Positions 1 to 8,092 of a stretch of DNA of 64,000 nucleotides are shown piece by piece (position 1 is the first letter of the stretch; the number at the start of each line of letters is the position of its first letter). The DNA is from Lachnospira pectinoschiza (GTDB lineage Bacteria > Bacillota > Clostridia > Lachnospirales > Lachnospiraceae): positions 248,001 to 312,000 of the forward strand of contig NZ_FNHZ01000001.1 in assembly GCF_900103815.1 (NCBI RefSeq). The letters run 5' to 3'. The notes under the pieces were generated by a model that was not told the origin of the DNA, did no database searches, and saw only the letters and a program-made list of their open reading frames with translations. The translations under genes were made by a program, and so were the position numbers.

Positions 1-626
1 CTAAATGGTATGAAGATGAATTAGCACGTTTAGGCGTTGAAGTTCATCTTAATACTAAGGCAACTGAGAAAGAAATCCTTGATAGCCAGTACAAGGCAGT
101 AATCTTTGCTACAGGTTCAAGACCTAAGATGTTCTCTTTAGGAGATGATGAAAAGGTTTACTCAGCAGAAGAAGTATTACTTGGTAAGAAGGACGCAGGC
201 GATAATGTTGCAGTTGTTGGTGGCGGACTTGTTGGTTGTGAATTAGCCCTTGACCTTGCTATGAAGGGTAAGAAGGTAACAATCGTTGAAGCCCTTGATA
301 AACTTATGGCTGTTAACGGACCTCTATGTTCAGCTAATAAGGAAATGCTTGAAAGATTAATTCCATTCAACGGAGTTGATGTTGTAACATCTGCTAGAGT
401 TACAGGCTTTAAGGATGGCAAGCTTAGCGCTACAGTTGGTGAGGAAACTAAGGAACTTAAGGCAGATAGCGTAGTTCTTTGTGTAGGTTACTCAAGCGAG
501 AATTCACTTTACGAAAAGTACAAGAATGAATTAGATGAGACATATTTACTTGGTGATGCTAAAAATGTATCAAATATCATGTATGGTATTTGGGACGCCT
601 TTGAGGTTGCAAACCACATCGACTAA
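1..626 (+). CDS. FAD/NAD(P)H-dependent oxidoreductase, C-terminal part (2-enoate / 2,4-dienoyl-CoA reductase type)
   Basis: This is the 3' end of a gene that enters from the left edge; the first complete codon is at base 3 and about 207 residues are visible. An ATGSRPK segment ends one nucleotide-binding half. A second Rossmann motif, VVGGGLVGCELAL, follows and ends in an acidic VTIVEA strand. This arrangement is known from the C-terminal NAD(P)H/FAD module of old-yellow-enzyme fusions such as 2-enoate and 2,4-dienoyl-CoA reductases, which reduce activated C=C bonds. The missing N-terminal TIM barrel and iron-sulfur site would lie upstream, so the substrate cannot be judged. A terminator follows and a LysR gene starts about 120 bases on. 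A stand-alone pyridine-nucleotide disulfide oxidoreductase is the alternative. Confidence 0.8.
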   Translation, partial: KWYEDELARLGVEVHLNTKATEKEILDSQYKAVIFATGSRPKMFSLGDDEKVYSAEEVLLGKKDAGDNVAVVGGGLVGCELALDLAMKGKKVTIVEALDKLMAVNGPLCSANKEMLERLIPFNGVDVVTSARVTGFKDGKLSATVGEETKELKADSVVLCVGYSSENSLYEKYKNELDETYLLGDAKNVSNIMYGIWDAFEVANHID

Positions 627-684
627 TTCACTGATATTATAAATAAGAGATATATAAGTCTCGCACTTTGAGACTTGTAAAAAT

Positions 685-726
685 AGACTCTACAATGTGT
701 TAATGCATGTTGTAGAGTCTTTCGTT
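685..726 (+). terminator. Rho-independent terminator after the oxidoreductase
   Basis: A perfect 11-base stem (AGACTCTACAA at 685-695, TTGTAGAGTCT at 710-720), extendable by wobble pairs, is followed by TTCGTTTT. It lies between the oxidoreductase stop codon and the LysR start. Confidence 0.85.
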
Positions 727-744
727 TTATATTAAAATTAAGTT

Positions 745-1599
745 ATGAATACAAGAAATTTTAAATGCTTTCAAGCAGTTTATGAAGAAAAAAGTTTACA
801 ACAAGCAGCAAGCAGATTATTTATATCTCCACAAGGTCTTAGTAAGATTATAAAGAATCTAGAAGAAGAGTGTGGTTCTTTACTTTTTACAAGAACAAAG
901 GAGGGGTTAATAGCTACCGAGACAGGTAAAATTTTCTATGAGAAATCTAAGATTTTAACTAGAGAATTAAATGATATGTTTGCCACAATTGAATCTATGT
1001 CAGAGAAGGAAAAGCGCTTTAAGATAGGCTTTGCGGCAGGTACAGTAAGAGCGGTGAATATTCAAGAAATCAATAATTTCATGAAGGACAACCCAGAAAT
1101 TCTAGCCTTTTGGCATGAGTATGAGAATAAGAAGATTTTAAAGCAAGTGCTAAACGACGAGATATCACTAGGCCTAGTAATTGGCGCTGTTAAGGAAAAT
1201 GTATTAGAGTCCATCCTAGTTAAATCCTACCCAGTAGTTGCCTACGTCTATGAAGGTCACAAATTCTGGAATAGGAAGTCTATAAATATAGAAGATTTAA
1301 AGGATGAGTCCTTAATTAGCATGAATGAGAATTATCATATTTATAATGACTTAATTGATGCTTGTAATTTAAAGGGCTTTAACCCTAAGATTTCGGCAAA
1401 GCTTGGAGAAGGGGAATCCATTTTCAGACTAGTAGCTAATAAGATAGGCATTGGTATTTCCCCAAAGTTTTTAGATGACAAGGGAGAAATTAAGGCTATA
1501 AAGATTAATGAGGCTCCTAAATGGGATATATATGCTTGTTATAGAGAGGACTCAGCAGATAAGGAATTAGCTAAACGTTTCCTTGATGCCATAGTTTAG
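745..1599 (+). CDS. LysR-family transcriptional regulator
   Basis: The protein has 284 residues. An N-terminal winged helix-turn-helix (residues 1-60, with QQAASRLFISPQGLSKIIKNLE) is followed by an effector-binding region of periplasmic-binding-protein type. This is the standard LysR layout, slightly shorter than the usual 290-310. The start is inferred from the HTH position, because no Shine-Dalgarno sequence is visible in front of ATG 745 and the ATG lies only 24 bases after the upstream terminator stem. Translation may be weak or leaderless. It is less similar to the two later LysR proteins than those are to each other. LysR proteins often control a neighbour, so the upstream oxidoreductase or the downstream PsiE-like gene are candidate targets; that is inference. 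Confidence 0.88.
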   Translation: MNTRNFKCFQAVYEEKSLQQAASRLFISPQGLSKIIKNLEEECGSLLFTRTKEGLIATETGKIFYEKSKILTRELNDMFATIESMSEKEKRFKIGFAAGTVRAVNIQEINNFMKDNPEILAFWHEYENKKILKQVLNDEISLGLVIGAVKENVLESILVKSYPVVAYVYEGHKFWNRKSINIEDLKDESLISMNENYHIYNDLIDACNLKGFNPKISAKLGEGESIFRLVANKIGIGISPKFLDDKGEIKAIKINEAPKWDIYACYREDSADKELAKRFLDAIV

Positions 1600-1637
1600 A
1601 AAGAGTAACTAATAATAAAGTCAAAAGGGAGAAATTA

Positions 1638-2036
1638 ATGGAAAAAAGCAAAAAGTTAGCAAGAAAAATAATTGCAAAGATACCGAATTTTCTTGAAAAG
1701 ATTATTGGTATAATTTTATTGGTTGGTGTTATTTATGGTGGCTTTAATTTAATTATGGAAGCCATGGATTTTTCTAGCGCTGAAAGTGCTGAGAGTTATC
1801 TTGAAGATATTTTAAATGCAGCCTTTAACGTAGTTTTAGTAATCGAGTTTGTAAGAATGTTGGTTAAACATTCTATGAGTACCATCATCGAGGTTCTTAT
1901 ATTTGCTATTGCAAGAGGACTTGTGGCAGGTCACGAAGAGCCACTATTTATCCTTATTCGTGTATCAGCAATTGCAGTTCTATTCTTTATTAGAAAGTAT
2001 CTCTTTAAGGATTTTGATTTTGAGGAAGAAGAATAG
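1638..2036 (+). CDS. PsiE-like small membrane protein
   Basis: This 132-residue protein has a basic N-terminus and about four hydrophobic segments (near residues 22-42, 58-75, 82-97 and 105-122). The C-terminal half (FVRMLVKHS, then VLIFAIARGLV, then AIAVLFFIRKYLF) resembles the phosphate-starvation-inducible PsiE family, a group of inner-membrane proteins with no settled biochemical role. It ends in an acidic tail (DFDFEEEE). The start has a good ribosome binding site (GGGAG). It lies 38 bases after the LysR gene and may be co-transcribed with it. Family assignment is by visual pattern only; function is unknown. Confidence 0.6.
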   Translation: MEKSKKLARKIIAKIPNFLEKIIGIILLVGVIYGGFNLIMEAMDFSSAESAESYLEDILNAAFNVVLVIEFVRMLVKHSMSTIIEVLIFAIARGLVAGHEEPLFILIRVSAIAVLFFIRKYLFKDFDFEEEE

Positions 2037-2086
2037 AAATATTAGCTAGTCTAGAAAATGCAAAAAAATCTTTTGCTAATCGTTGA

Positions 2087-2185
2087 CAATACATTTTTAT
2101 CACCCTATTTCCAAAATCCAATAGAGCTATTCTTAAAGAAGCTTTAGAGCGAATTAGGAAGGCGGTAAAAGAGCTAGAATAGGAG
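2087..2185 (+). pseudogene. Possible relic of an aminotransferase C-terminus
   Basis: An open stretch of about 32 codons without a start codon runs from just after a stop at 2084 to a TAG at about 2183. Its translation ends ILKEALERIRKAVKELE, which looks like the terminal helix of fold-type I PLP aminotransferases (typical endings resemble EALERIKKAVEEL). It sits in an otherwise non-coding gap in front of a LysR gene. I read it as the last piece of a gene lost by deletion. The stretch is short and an amphipathic helix can arise by chance. Confidence 0.3.
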
Positions 2186-2190
2186 AAATT

Positions 2191-3099
2191 ATGACTATTT
2201 TACAGTTAAAATACGTTATAGCAATAGCTAATTCTCGTTCTATGAGAGGAGCAGCAAGTGGACTGTTTATATCACAGCCAGCTTTATCTGCGTCTATTAA
2301 AGAATTAGAGGAAGAGCTAAATATACAGATTTTTGATAGGACTAATAAAGGAATTAGCTTAACTAAAGAGGGCGAGGATTTTTTAACCTATGCCAAGCAG
2401 GCAGTAAGTCAATATAGTCTTATTGAAGACCGCTACTTAGATAAAAATAAGGATAAGATACATTTTAATGTGTCTATTCAGCATTATATATTTGCAGTGC
2501 ATGCTTTTATTAATACAATTAAAAGCGTGGATGCAAGCAAATATATTTATTCCCTTAGTGAGACTAAAACAGATGATGTGTTATTAAATGTAGGAAAGTT
2601 AAATAGTGAAGTTGGAGTAATATCCTATACTAAAAGCAATGAGAGACTTATAAAAAAGCTTTTTAGAGAGTATGGCTTAGAATTTAATGAATTATTAAAA
2701 AGGGATACTTATGCCTATATGTGGAAGGAACATCCTTTAGCCAAAAAAGAATTAGTGTCACTTGAAGATTTAAAGGATTATCCTTGTGTCTCTTTTAATC
2801 AAAATAGTGATAAGGCTTTTTATTTACCTGAGGAAGCATTATCTAATTATAATCAGGATAAGAGAATAGAAGTTAATGATAGAGCTAGTTCAGTAGAGTT
2901 TATGCAGGCCCTTAATGGTTATTCTATTGGTACTGGCATTATGATTGATAGTAAAGCCTTAAAAGAGGGCTTTGTAAGTGTTAAATTAAAGGAAGAAGAT
3001 CCACTAACTATAGGGTATATAGTAAGAAAAAATAACAGTTTATCTGATATTGCAAAGCTTTATATTGGGGAATTGTTAAAGTATAAGGAAATTGTTTAA
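2191..3099 (+). CDS. LysR-family regulator next to cysteine synthase
   Basis: The 302-residue protein begins with a LysR winged HTH (residues 1-60, AASGLFISQPALSASIKELEE) followed by a two-lobe effector domain. An AGGAG ribosome binding site precedes ATG 2191. It is a clear paralogue of the LysR protein at 5366-6262: both share the ISQP-LS-SIKELE core, an (I/T)QHY-FAV segment, a YPC-SF segment and a SDIAK near the C-terminus. The gene lies 157 bases upstream of cysK in the same direction. Regulation of cysteine synthesis, as by CysB- or CysL-type regulators sensing O-acetylserine or sulfur status, is a reasonable inference but is not shown by the sequence. Confidence 0.9.
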   Translation: MTILQLKYVIAIANSRSMRGAASGLFISQPALSASIKELEEELNIQIFDRTNKGISLTKEGEDFLTYAKQAVSQYSLIEDRYLDKNKDKIHFNVSIQHYIFAVHAFINTIKSVDASKYIYSLSETKTDDVLLNVGKLNSEVGVISYTKSNERLIKKLFREYGLEFNELLKRDTYAYMWKEHPLAKKELVSLEDLKDYPCVSFNQNSDKAFYLPEEALSNYNQDKRIEVNDRASSVEFMQALNGYSIGTGIMIDSKALKEGFVSVKLKEEDPLTIGYIVRKNNSLSDIAKLYIGELLKYKEIV

Positions 3100-3105
3100 T
3101 AGATT

Positions 3106-3134
3106 TTGTGAAAACATAAATAAAGCTGTATAAT
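3106..3134 (+). promoter_or_regulatory. Candidate sigma-A promoter for cysK
   Basis: TTGTGA (3106-3111) and a perfect TATAAT (3129-3134) are separated by 17 bases, just after the LysR stop codon and about 120 bases before the cysK start. The long leader leaves room for regulator sites. Confidence 0.6.
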
Positions 3135-3256
3135 AAGAAAAACTTATTACTAGAGATAAGAATTAAGAATTTTTCAAGCAAAAAAAAGGATGATAATATA
3201 TATGCAATCCTATAAGGATAGGAAATACAGTTTAGAATTTATGGAGGAAATGGGAA

Positions 3257-4192
3257 ATGAGTGATATTAAACAGAGTGCAGCAGAATTAATTGGAGGCAC
3301 ACCAATTTTACAGCTTAATGCATATCAAAGAAAAAGAGGAATTACTAATGCAACAATTCTTGCAAAGCTAGAATACTTAAATCCAGCGGGATCAACAAAG
3401 GATAGAGCAGCTTATTATATGATAAAGGATGCTGAAGAAAAGGGACTTCTAAATCCAGGTGCAACAATTATTGAGCCTACAAGCGGTAACACAGGTATTG
3501 GTCTTGCATCAGTTGCAGCAACAAAGGGCTATAGAGCAATTCTAACACTTCCTGATACAATGTCAGTGGAAAGAAGAAATCTTTTAAGAGCTTATGGTGC
3601 AGAACTTGTTCTAACAGAAGGTGCTAAGGGCATGGCAGGAGCTATTGAAAAAGCAGAAGAATTAAACAAGGAGATTGAGGGTTCGATTATTCTTGGTCAG
3701 TTTGTTAATCAGGCAAATGCACAGGCACATAGAGAAACAACAGGACCAGAAATCTGGAAGCAGACAGATGGTAAGGTAGATATTTTTGTAGCAGGCGTTG
3801 GTACGGGCGGAACAATTACTGGTGTTGGTGAATACTTAAAGTCACAGAATCCAGATGTTAAGGTTGTAGCAGTAGAACCGGCATCAAGCCCAGTTTTATC
3901 TAAGGGAGTTGCAGGCCCTCATGGCATTCAGGGTATTGGTGCTAATTTCGTACCAGAATTATTAAATACAGAAATTTATGATGAAATTATTACTATTGAG
4001 AATGAAGATGCTTTTACAGAAGGTAGAGAATTTGCTAGAGCAGAAGGTATATTAGTAGGTATTTCTTCAGGTGCAGCTCTTAAGGCAGCTCAGATTCTAG
4101 CCCAAAGAGAAGAAAACAAGGGTAAGACTATTGTGGCTCTTTTACCTGATTCAGGCGATAGATACCTTTCAACAGCACTTTTTGCTGAATAG
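3257..4192 (+). CDS. cysK: Cysteine synthase A (O-acetylserine sulfhydrylase)
   Basis: The enzyme makes cysteine from O-acetylserine and sulfide with pyridoxal phosphate, in the cytoplasm. At 311 residues it has normal length. The PLP lysine is Lys48 in NPAGSTKDR. The substrate loop TSGNTGIGLA follows near residue 78, the phosphate-binding GVGTGGTITG near residue 180, and the late SSGAAL motif near residue 275. GGAGG at 3243 supports ATG 3257. mnmA follows after 45 bases and a LysR gene after that, so the three may share a transcript. Cystathionine beta-synthase is related, but length and motifs favour CysK. Confidence 0.95.
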   Translation: MSDIKQSAAELIGGTPILQLNAYQRKRGITNATILAKLEYLNPAGSTKDRAAYYMIKDAEEKGLLNPGATIIEPTSGNTGIGLASVAATKGYRAILTLPDTMSVERRNLLRAYGAELVLTEGAKGMAGAIEKAEELNKEIEGSIILGQFVNQANAQAHRETTGPEIWKQTDGKVDIFVAGVGTGGTITGVGEYLKSQNPDVKVVAVEPASSPVLSKGVAGPHGIQGIGANFVPELLNTEIYDEIITIENEDAFTEGREFARAEGILVGISSGAALKAAQILAQREENKGKTIVALLPDSGDRYLSTALFAE

Positions 4193-4237
4193 AATATTTA
4201 GATAGATATTAATTTATAAAAGATAGAGGTTACTTAT

Positions 4238-5323
4238 ATGAAGAAAGCTTTAATTGCTATGAGCGGTGGCGTGGATAGTAGCGTTTCAGCTCATTTAATG
4301 ATAAAAAGAGGATACGATTGCATGGGTACAACAATGCGTCTTTATGAAAATGATATGATAGGTGAAGACTTACTTAGTACCTGTTGTTCTCTTAAGGACA
4401 CTAATGATGCAAGATCAGTCTGTGACAAGATTGGCATTCCTTTTAAGATTCTTCATTATGAGAATCTTTTTAGGGAAGAGGTTATGGAAGACTTTGTTGC
4501 CAATTACGAGGCAGGTCTTACACCAAACCCATGTATCGTATGTAATAAGCGTTTCAAGTTTGGACGTTTAATAGATAAGATGGAAGAATTTGGCATGGAC
4601 TATGTGGTAACCGGTCACTATGCAAGAATTTATTATAACGAAGAGACTAAGAGATACGTTTTAAAGAAGGCGGTGGACCTTTCAAAGGATCAGAGCTATG
4701 TTTTATATAACATGTCTCAGGAGCAGCTTGCTCACACAATCTTCCCCCTTGGAGAGTACACAAAGTCAGAGGTTAGAGAGATTGCCCTTGAAAATGATTT
4801 CGTAAACGCTAAAAAGCACGAGAGTCAGGACATTTGCTTTGTTCCAGATGGTGACTATGTAGCATTTATGGAAAGATTTAGAAAGAAGAGTTATGAGCCT
4901 GGTGATTTTGTAGATCTTAAGGGAAATGTAATTGGTAAGCATAAGGGTTATGTTCACTACACAATAGGTCAGAGAAAGGGCCTTGGTATTGCCATGGGTC
5001 ATCCTGTATTTGTTGTGGATATTAATCCTAAGGAGAATAAGGTAGTTATTGGCGAGAGCGAGGATTTATTTAATGATACTTTAATTGCAGATAACATTAA
5101 CCTAATTTCCGTACCAGACCTTTATGAGCCAAGAAAAATCAAGGCCAAGATTAGATATGCCATGACAGAACAAGAGGCCACTGTTAGACAGCTTGATGAT
5201 AATAGAATAGAAGTAAAATTTGATAAGCCACAAAGAGCCATAACTAAGGGACAGGCAGTTGTTTTATACGACGGCGAGGACGTAGTTGGCGGTGGCCGAA
5301 TCATTGATATAGTAAGAAATTAA
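4238..5323 (+). CDS. mnmA: tRNA-specific 2-thiouridylase MnmA
   Basis: MnmA adenylates and thiolates U34 of Lys, Glu and Gln tRNAs, using sulfur relayed from a cysteine desulfurase. The 361-residue protein has the PP-loop ATPase motif SGGVDSSVSA at residues 9-18. The two catalytic cysteines are present, one in NPCIVCNKRFKFG near residue 100 and one in SQDICFVPDGDY near residue 200. The C-terminal beta-barrel region carries GQRKGLGIA and ends with the usual VVGGGRI segment. It lies between cysK and a LysR gene, so a cysteine supplier and a cysteine-sulfur consumer are adjacent. A single complete copy is seen. Confidence 0.97.
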   Translation: MKKALIAMSGGVDSSVSAHLMIKRGYDCMGTTMRLYENDMIGEDLLSTCCSLKDTNDARSVCDKIGIPFKILHYENLFREEVMEDFVANYEAGLTPNPCIVCNKRFKFGRLIDKMEEFGMDYVVTGHYARIYYNEETKRYVLKKAVDLSKDQSYVLYNMSQEQLAHTIFPLGEYTKSEVREIALENDFVNAKKHESQDICFVPDGDYVAFMERFRKKSYEPGDFVDLKGNVIGKHKGYVHYTIGQRKGLGIAMGHPVFVVDINPKENKVVIGESEDLFNDTLIADNINLISVPDLYEPRKIKAKIRYAMTEQEATVRQLDDNRIEVKFDKPQRAITKGQAVVLYDGEDVVGGGRIIDIVRN

Positions 5324-5365
5324 TAAATTAGCTCCGATAGACTTAAACATTTGGGAGGACAGATT

Positions 5366-6262
5366 ATGACACTACAGCAGATGAAATATGTTATAGAAAT
5401 AGCCGAGAGAGGCTCTATGAACGAGGCAGCAAGATATCTATTTATTTCCCAGCCAAGTTTATCAGAGAGTATTAAGGAACTAGAAAAGGAAATTGGTGTA
5501 AAGATTTTTTCAAGAAGCAATAGGGGTATTGATTTAACTATTGAAGGTCGTGAATTTATTGGCTATGCCAGACAGATTTTAGAGCAGTATTCCCTTCTTG
5601 AGAATCACTACAATCAAAAGTCAGAGAATGAAAAGAAGTTCTACGTTTCTACCCAGCACTACACCTTCGCAGTGGAAGCATTTTCAAAAACCATAAGAAA
5701 TGCCGGCATTGACGAATACGACTTTGCCATCTATGAGACTCGTACTCACGAGGTTATTAAGGATGTGAAAAATGGGCGAAGCGAGCTTGGAATTATCTAT
5801 CTTAACGACTTTAATGAGAAGGTTTTAAATGCGGATTTAAAGGAGAATAACCTTTTATTTACAGAGCTTTTTGAGTGCTCGACTTATGCCTATTTAAGTG
5901 CTGATCATCCTCTTGCTAATAAGCAAAAGATTAGCTTTAGGGAATTAGATGGCTATCCTTGTCTTTCCTTTGACCAGGGGGATAAGAATTCTTTCTACTA
6001 TGCTGAGGAGGTTTTAAGCACTTACCCCTATAAGAAGTTGATTCATGTAAATGATAGATCAACTGCCCTGAATATGATGACTTTACTAGATGCCTACACC
6101 TTGTGTTCTGGCGTTATATGTGAGCAGTTAAACGGTGAGGGCTATAAGGCGGTGCCGCTTGAATCTGAGGAGAAGATGCGCATTGGCTATATTAAGAGAT
6201 CTGATAGTAAGTTATCAGACATAGCTAAAAAGTTCATAAAAGAATTAAAGAAATACGGTTAA
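5366..6262 (+). CDS. LysR-family regulator, paralogue of the 2191-3099 regulator
   Basis: The start is placed at ATG 5366 because the in-frame TTG at 5351 lies on the ribosome binding site (GGGAGG) itself. This gives 298 residues beginning MTLQQMKYVIEIAERGSM. A standard LysR winged HTH is followed by a co-inducer domain. It shares conserved blocks along its whole length with the LysR protein upstream of cysK, so the pair probably arose by duplication. It lies 42 bases after mnmA and upstream of the O-acetylhomoserine sulfhydrylase gene, and its transcript probably ends at the terminator at 6414-6445. A sulfur-metabolism role is inferred from context only. Confidence 0.9.
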   Translation: MTLQQMKYVIEIAERGSMNEAARYLFISQPSLSESIKELEKEIGVKIFSRSNRGIDLTIEGREFIGYARQILEQYSLLENHYNQKSENEKKFYVSTQHYTFAVEAFSKTIRNAGIDEYDFAIYETRTHEVIKDVKNGRSELGIIYLNDFNEKVLNADLKENNLLFTELFECSTYAYLSADHPLANKQKISFRELDGYPCLSFDQGDKNSFYYAEEVLSTYPYKKLIHVNDRSTALNMMTLLDAYTLCSGVICEQLNGEGYKAVPLESEEKMRIGYIKRSDSKLSDIAKKFIKELKKYG

Positions 6263-6294
6263 TGACTATTTTAGTTTTTTGTTATATGCTTTTT

Positions 6295-6380
6295 GAACGC
6301 AGTGTAAGCTATCTTAAATTAAGATTGGCTTGCTTATTTCAGAAGGGGATTTGCTCCTTCTGAAATAGGATGCGTAAGGG
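6295..6380. repeat. Dispersed cloverleaf-type palindromic element, divergent copy C
   Basis: This copy starts with the same GAACGCAGTGTAAGC as copy B (46860). A first imperfect hairpin (AAGC/GCTT with TCTT/AAGA inside) is followed by a second 11-base stem (ATTTCAGAAGG at 6336-6346 with CCTTCTGAAAT at 6356-6366). Compared with copies A and B the second arm has changed at its base (GTC/GAC to TTTC/GAAA) while pairing is kept. The third arm and closing strand are replaced by AGGATGCGTAAGGGC. Confidence 0.6.
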
Positions 6381-6413
6381 CAAAGATAAAGTAAGAATAA
6401 AGATGAGAAATAA

Positions 6414-6445
6414 GGCTCTAGGATATTATGTCCTAGGGCCTTTTT
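6414..6445 (+). terminator. Rho-independent terminator downstream of the LysR gene
   Basis: GGCTCTAGGA (6414-6423) pairs with TCCTAGGGCC (6431-6440) around a 7-base loop, followed by TTTTT. It ends the upstream transcript about 150 bases before the next gene. Confidence 0.85.
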
Positions 6446-6597
6446 ACTGCCAAGGCTATAGGAAGAGCTTATAACTAACTCTTAATTTTAAGAATTATAC
6501 AGGCTGCTTTTCTAGTGTTAAGATTTAATCAAGTTAAGGAAAGCAAAGAACTCATGAGGATCTTAACTAATATAGGATAGTATGAAAGGAGTTAAAT
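6446..6597 (+). promoter_or_regulatory. Leader of the sulfhydrylase gene, no recognised riboswitch
   Basis: Together with 6263-6445 this makes a 335-base gap holding a palindromic element, a terminator and this leader. I looked for SAM-riboswitch and T-box features and found none that convinced me. GAAAGGAG lies in front of the ATG. No promoter matches consensus well. Control by one of the neighbouring LysR proteins is possible. Confidence 0.3.
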
Positions 6598-7920
6598 ATG
6601 AGCGAGCATAAATATAGATTTGAAACTTTACAATTACATGTAGGACAGGAAGAGGCGGATCCAGTAACAGATTCAAGAGCAGTGCCAATTTATCAGACAA
6701 CTTCTTATGTTTTTAAAAATGCAAAACATGCAGCAGATAGATTTAATTTAAGAGATTCAGGAAACATTTACGGTAGACTTACAAATTCCACACAGGCAGT
6801 GTTTGAAGACAGAATTGCAGCCCTAGAAGGGGGCGCGGCAGCCTTAGCAGTTTCTTCTGGTGCGGCAGCAGTAACTTATTCGCTTTTAGCCCTAGCAGGA
6901 GCAGGAGATCACATTGTAGCTCAGAATACAATTTATGGTGGCAGCTACAATTTACTTGATAACACACTTAAAAATTATGGCATTAACACAAGCTTTGTAA
7001 ACATTCACGACCATAGTGAGGTGGAGAGTGCCATAACTGATAAGACTAAGGCCATTTTCATAGAAACTCTTGGAAATCCTAATTCAGATATCCCTGATAT
7101 TGATAAGATTTCTGAAATTGCCCACAAGCATCAGATTCCATTGGTTATAGATAATACCTTTGGCACACCTTATCTTATTAGACCTATTGAGCATGGAGCT
7201 GACATTGTGGTTCATTCCGCTACAAAGTTCATTGGTGGACATGGCACAACTCTTGGTGGCGTCATTATTGATAGCGGCAAATTTGATTGGAAGGCTTCGG
7301 GAAAGTTCACTCAGTTTACTGAGCCAAATGTAAGTTATAATGGAGTTTCATTTACAGATGCAGCAGGAGCGGCAGCATTTGTAACATACATTCGCGCAAT
7401 CCTACTTAGAGACACAGGTGCTACACTTTCACCTATTAGTGCTTGGATTTTACTACAGGGCATTGAGACCCTTTCATTAAGAATTGATAGACATGTGGAG
7501 AATACTAAAAAGGTGGTGGAATTCTTAGCAAATCACCCATTAGTAGAGAGAGTAAATCATCCATCTCTAGAAAATCACCCACAGCACGAGCTTTATAAGA
7601 AGTATTTCCCTAAGGGTGGAGCTTCTATCTTTACCTTTGATATTAAGGGTGGCCAAGAAGAAGCCTATGCCTTTATTGATGGCCTTAAGATTTTCTCACT
7701 ACTTGCAAATGTAGCAGATGTAAAGAGTTTGGTAATTCATCCTTATGATACAACTCATGCAGAATTAACAGAGGAACAGTTAGAAAAGGCTGGAATTTAC
7801 CAGAGTACAATTAGATTATCAATCGGTACAGAACATATTGATGATATTATCTGGGATTTAGAGCAGGGCTTTGAAGCCGTAGAAAAGTTAAATTCACAAT
7901 TAGAAAAGAAACTAGCTTAA
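6598..7920 (+). CDS. metY: O-acetylhomoserine aminocarboxypropyltransferase (homocysteine synthase)
   Basis: This 440-residue enzyme of the Cys/Met-metabolism PLP family uses O-acetylhomoserine and sulfide to make homocysteine. The N-terminus (FETLQLHVGQEEADPVTDSRAVPIYQTTSYVF) and the length are typical of the MetY subgroup rather than shorter cystathionine gamma-synthases. The PLP lysine is Lys210 in HSATKFIGGHGTTLGG. The C-terminal VKSLVIHP and RLSIGTEHIDDI segments are also characteristic. A GAAAGGAG ribosome binding site precedes the start. With cysK and two LysR genes nearby it forms a sulfide-assimilation block. The shared terminator at 8030-8066 ends it against pgi. Confidence 0.94.
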   Translation: MSEHKYRFETLQLHVGQEEADPVTDSRAVPIYQTTSYVFKNAKHAADRFNLRDSGNIYGRLTNSTQAVFEDRIAALEGGAAALAVSSGAAAVTYSLLALAGAGDHIVAQNTIYGGSYNLLDNTLKNYGINTSFVNIHDHSEVESAITDKTKAIFIETLGNPNSDIPDIDKISEIAHKHQIPLVIDNTFGTPYLIRPIEHGADIVVHSATKFIGGHGTTLGGVIIDSGKFDWKASGKFTQFTEPNVSYNGVSFTDAAGAAAFVTYIRAILLRDTGATLSPISAWILLQGIETLSLRIDRHVENTKKVVEFLANHPLVERVNHPSLENHPQHELYKKYFPKGGASIFTFDIKGGQEEAYAFIDGLKIFSLLANVADVKSLVIHPYDTTHAELTEEQLEKAGIYQSTIRLSIGTEHIDDIIWDLEQGFEAVEKLNSQLEKKLA

Positions 7921-8029
7921 AAAGATAAAGACCTAGTGATTAGAAGACATAATACAATATTTAAGATAATTAATATGCCATTATATTTATCTTCATTGAT
8001 GTGATTATACAAAACCTTAAAAAGAGAAA

Positions 8030-8066
8030 GAAACGGGATTAGTTAAAAACTAGTCCCGTTTCTTGT
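8030..8066. terminator. Bidirectional terminator between metY and pgi
   Basis: A 15-position stem with one mismatch (GAAACGGGATTAGTT against AACTAGTCCCGTTTC) separates two convergent genes. U-rich tracts follow on both strands: TTCTTGTT on plus, CTTTCTCTTTTT on minus. Confidence 0.8.
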
Positions 8067-8092
8067 TACATTTTCATTATTATTAACCTAAA

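Noticed and set aside
5351-5365. TTG start for the second LysR paralogue
   Set aside because: The TTG is part of the ribosome binding site that serves ATG 5366.
6446-6597. SAM riboswitch or T-box in front of metY
   Set aside because: The expected conserved core sequences were not found, and the terminator at 6414 lies too far upstream of the gene to be the expression platform without a clear aptamer.
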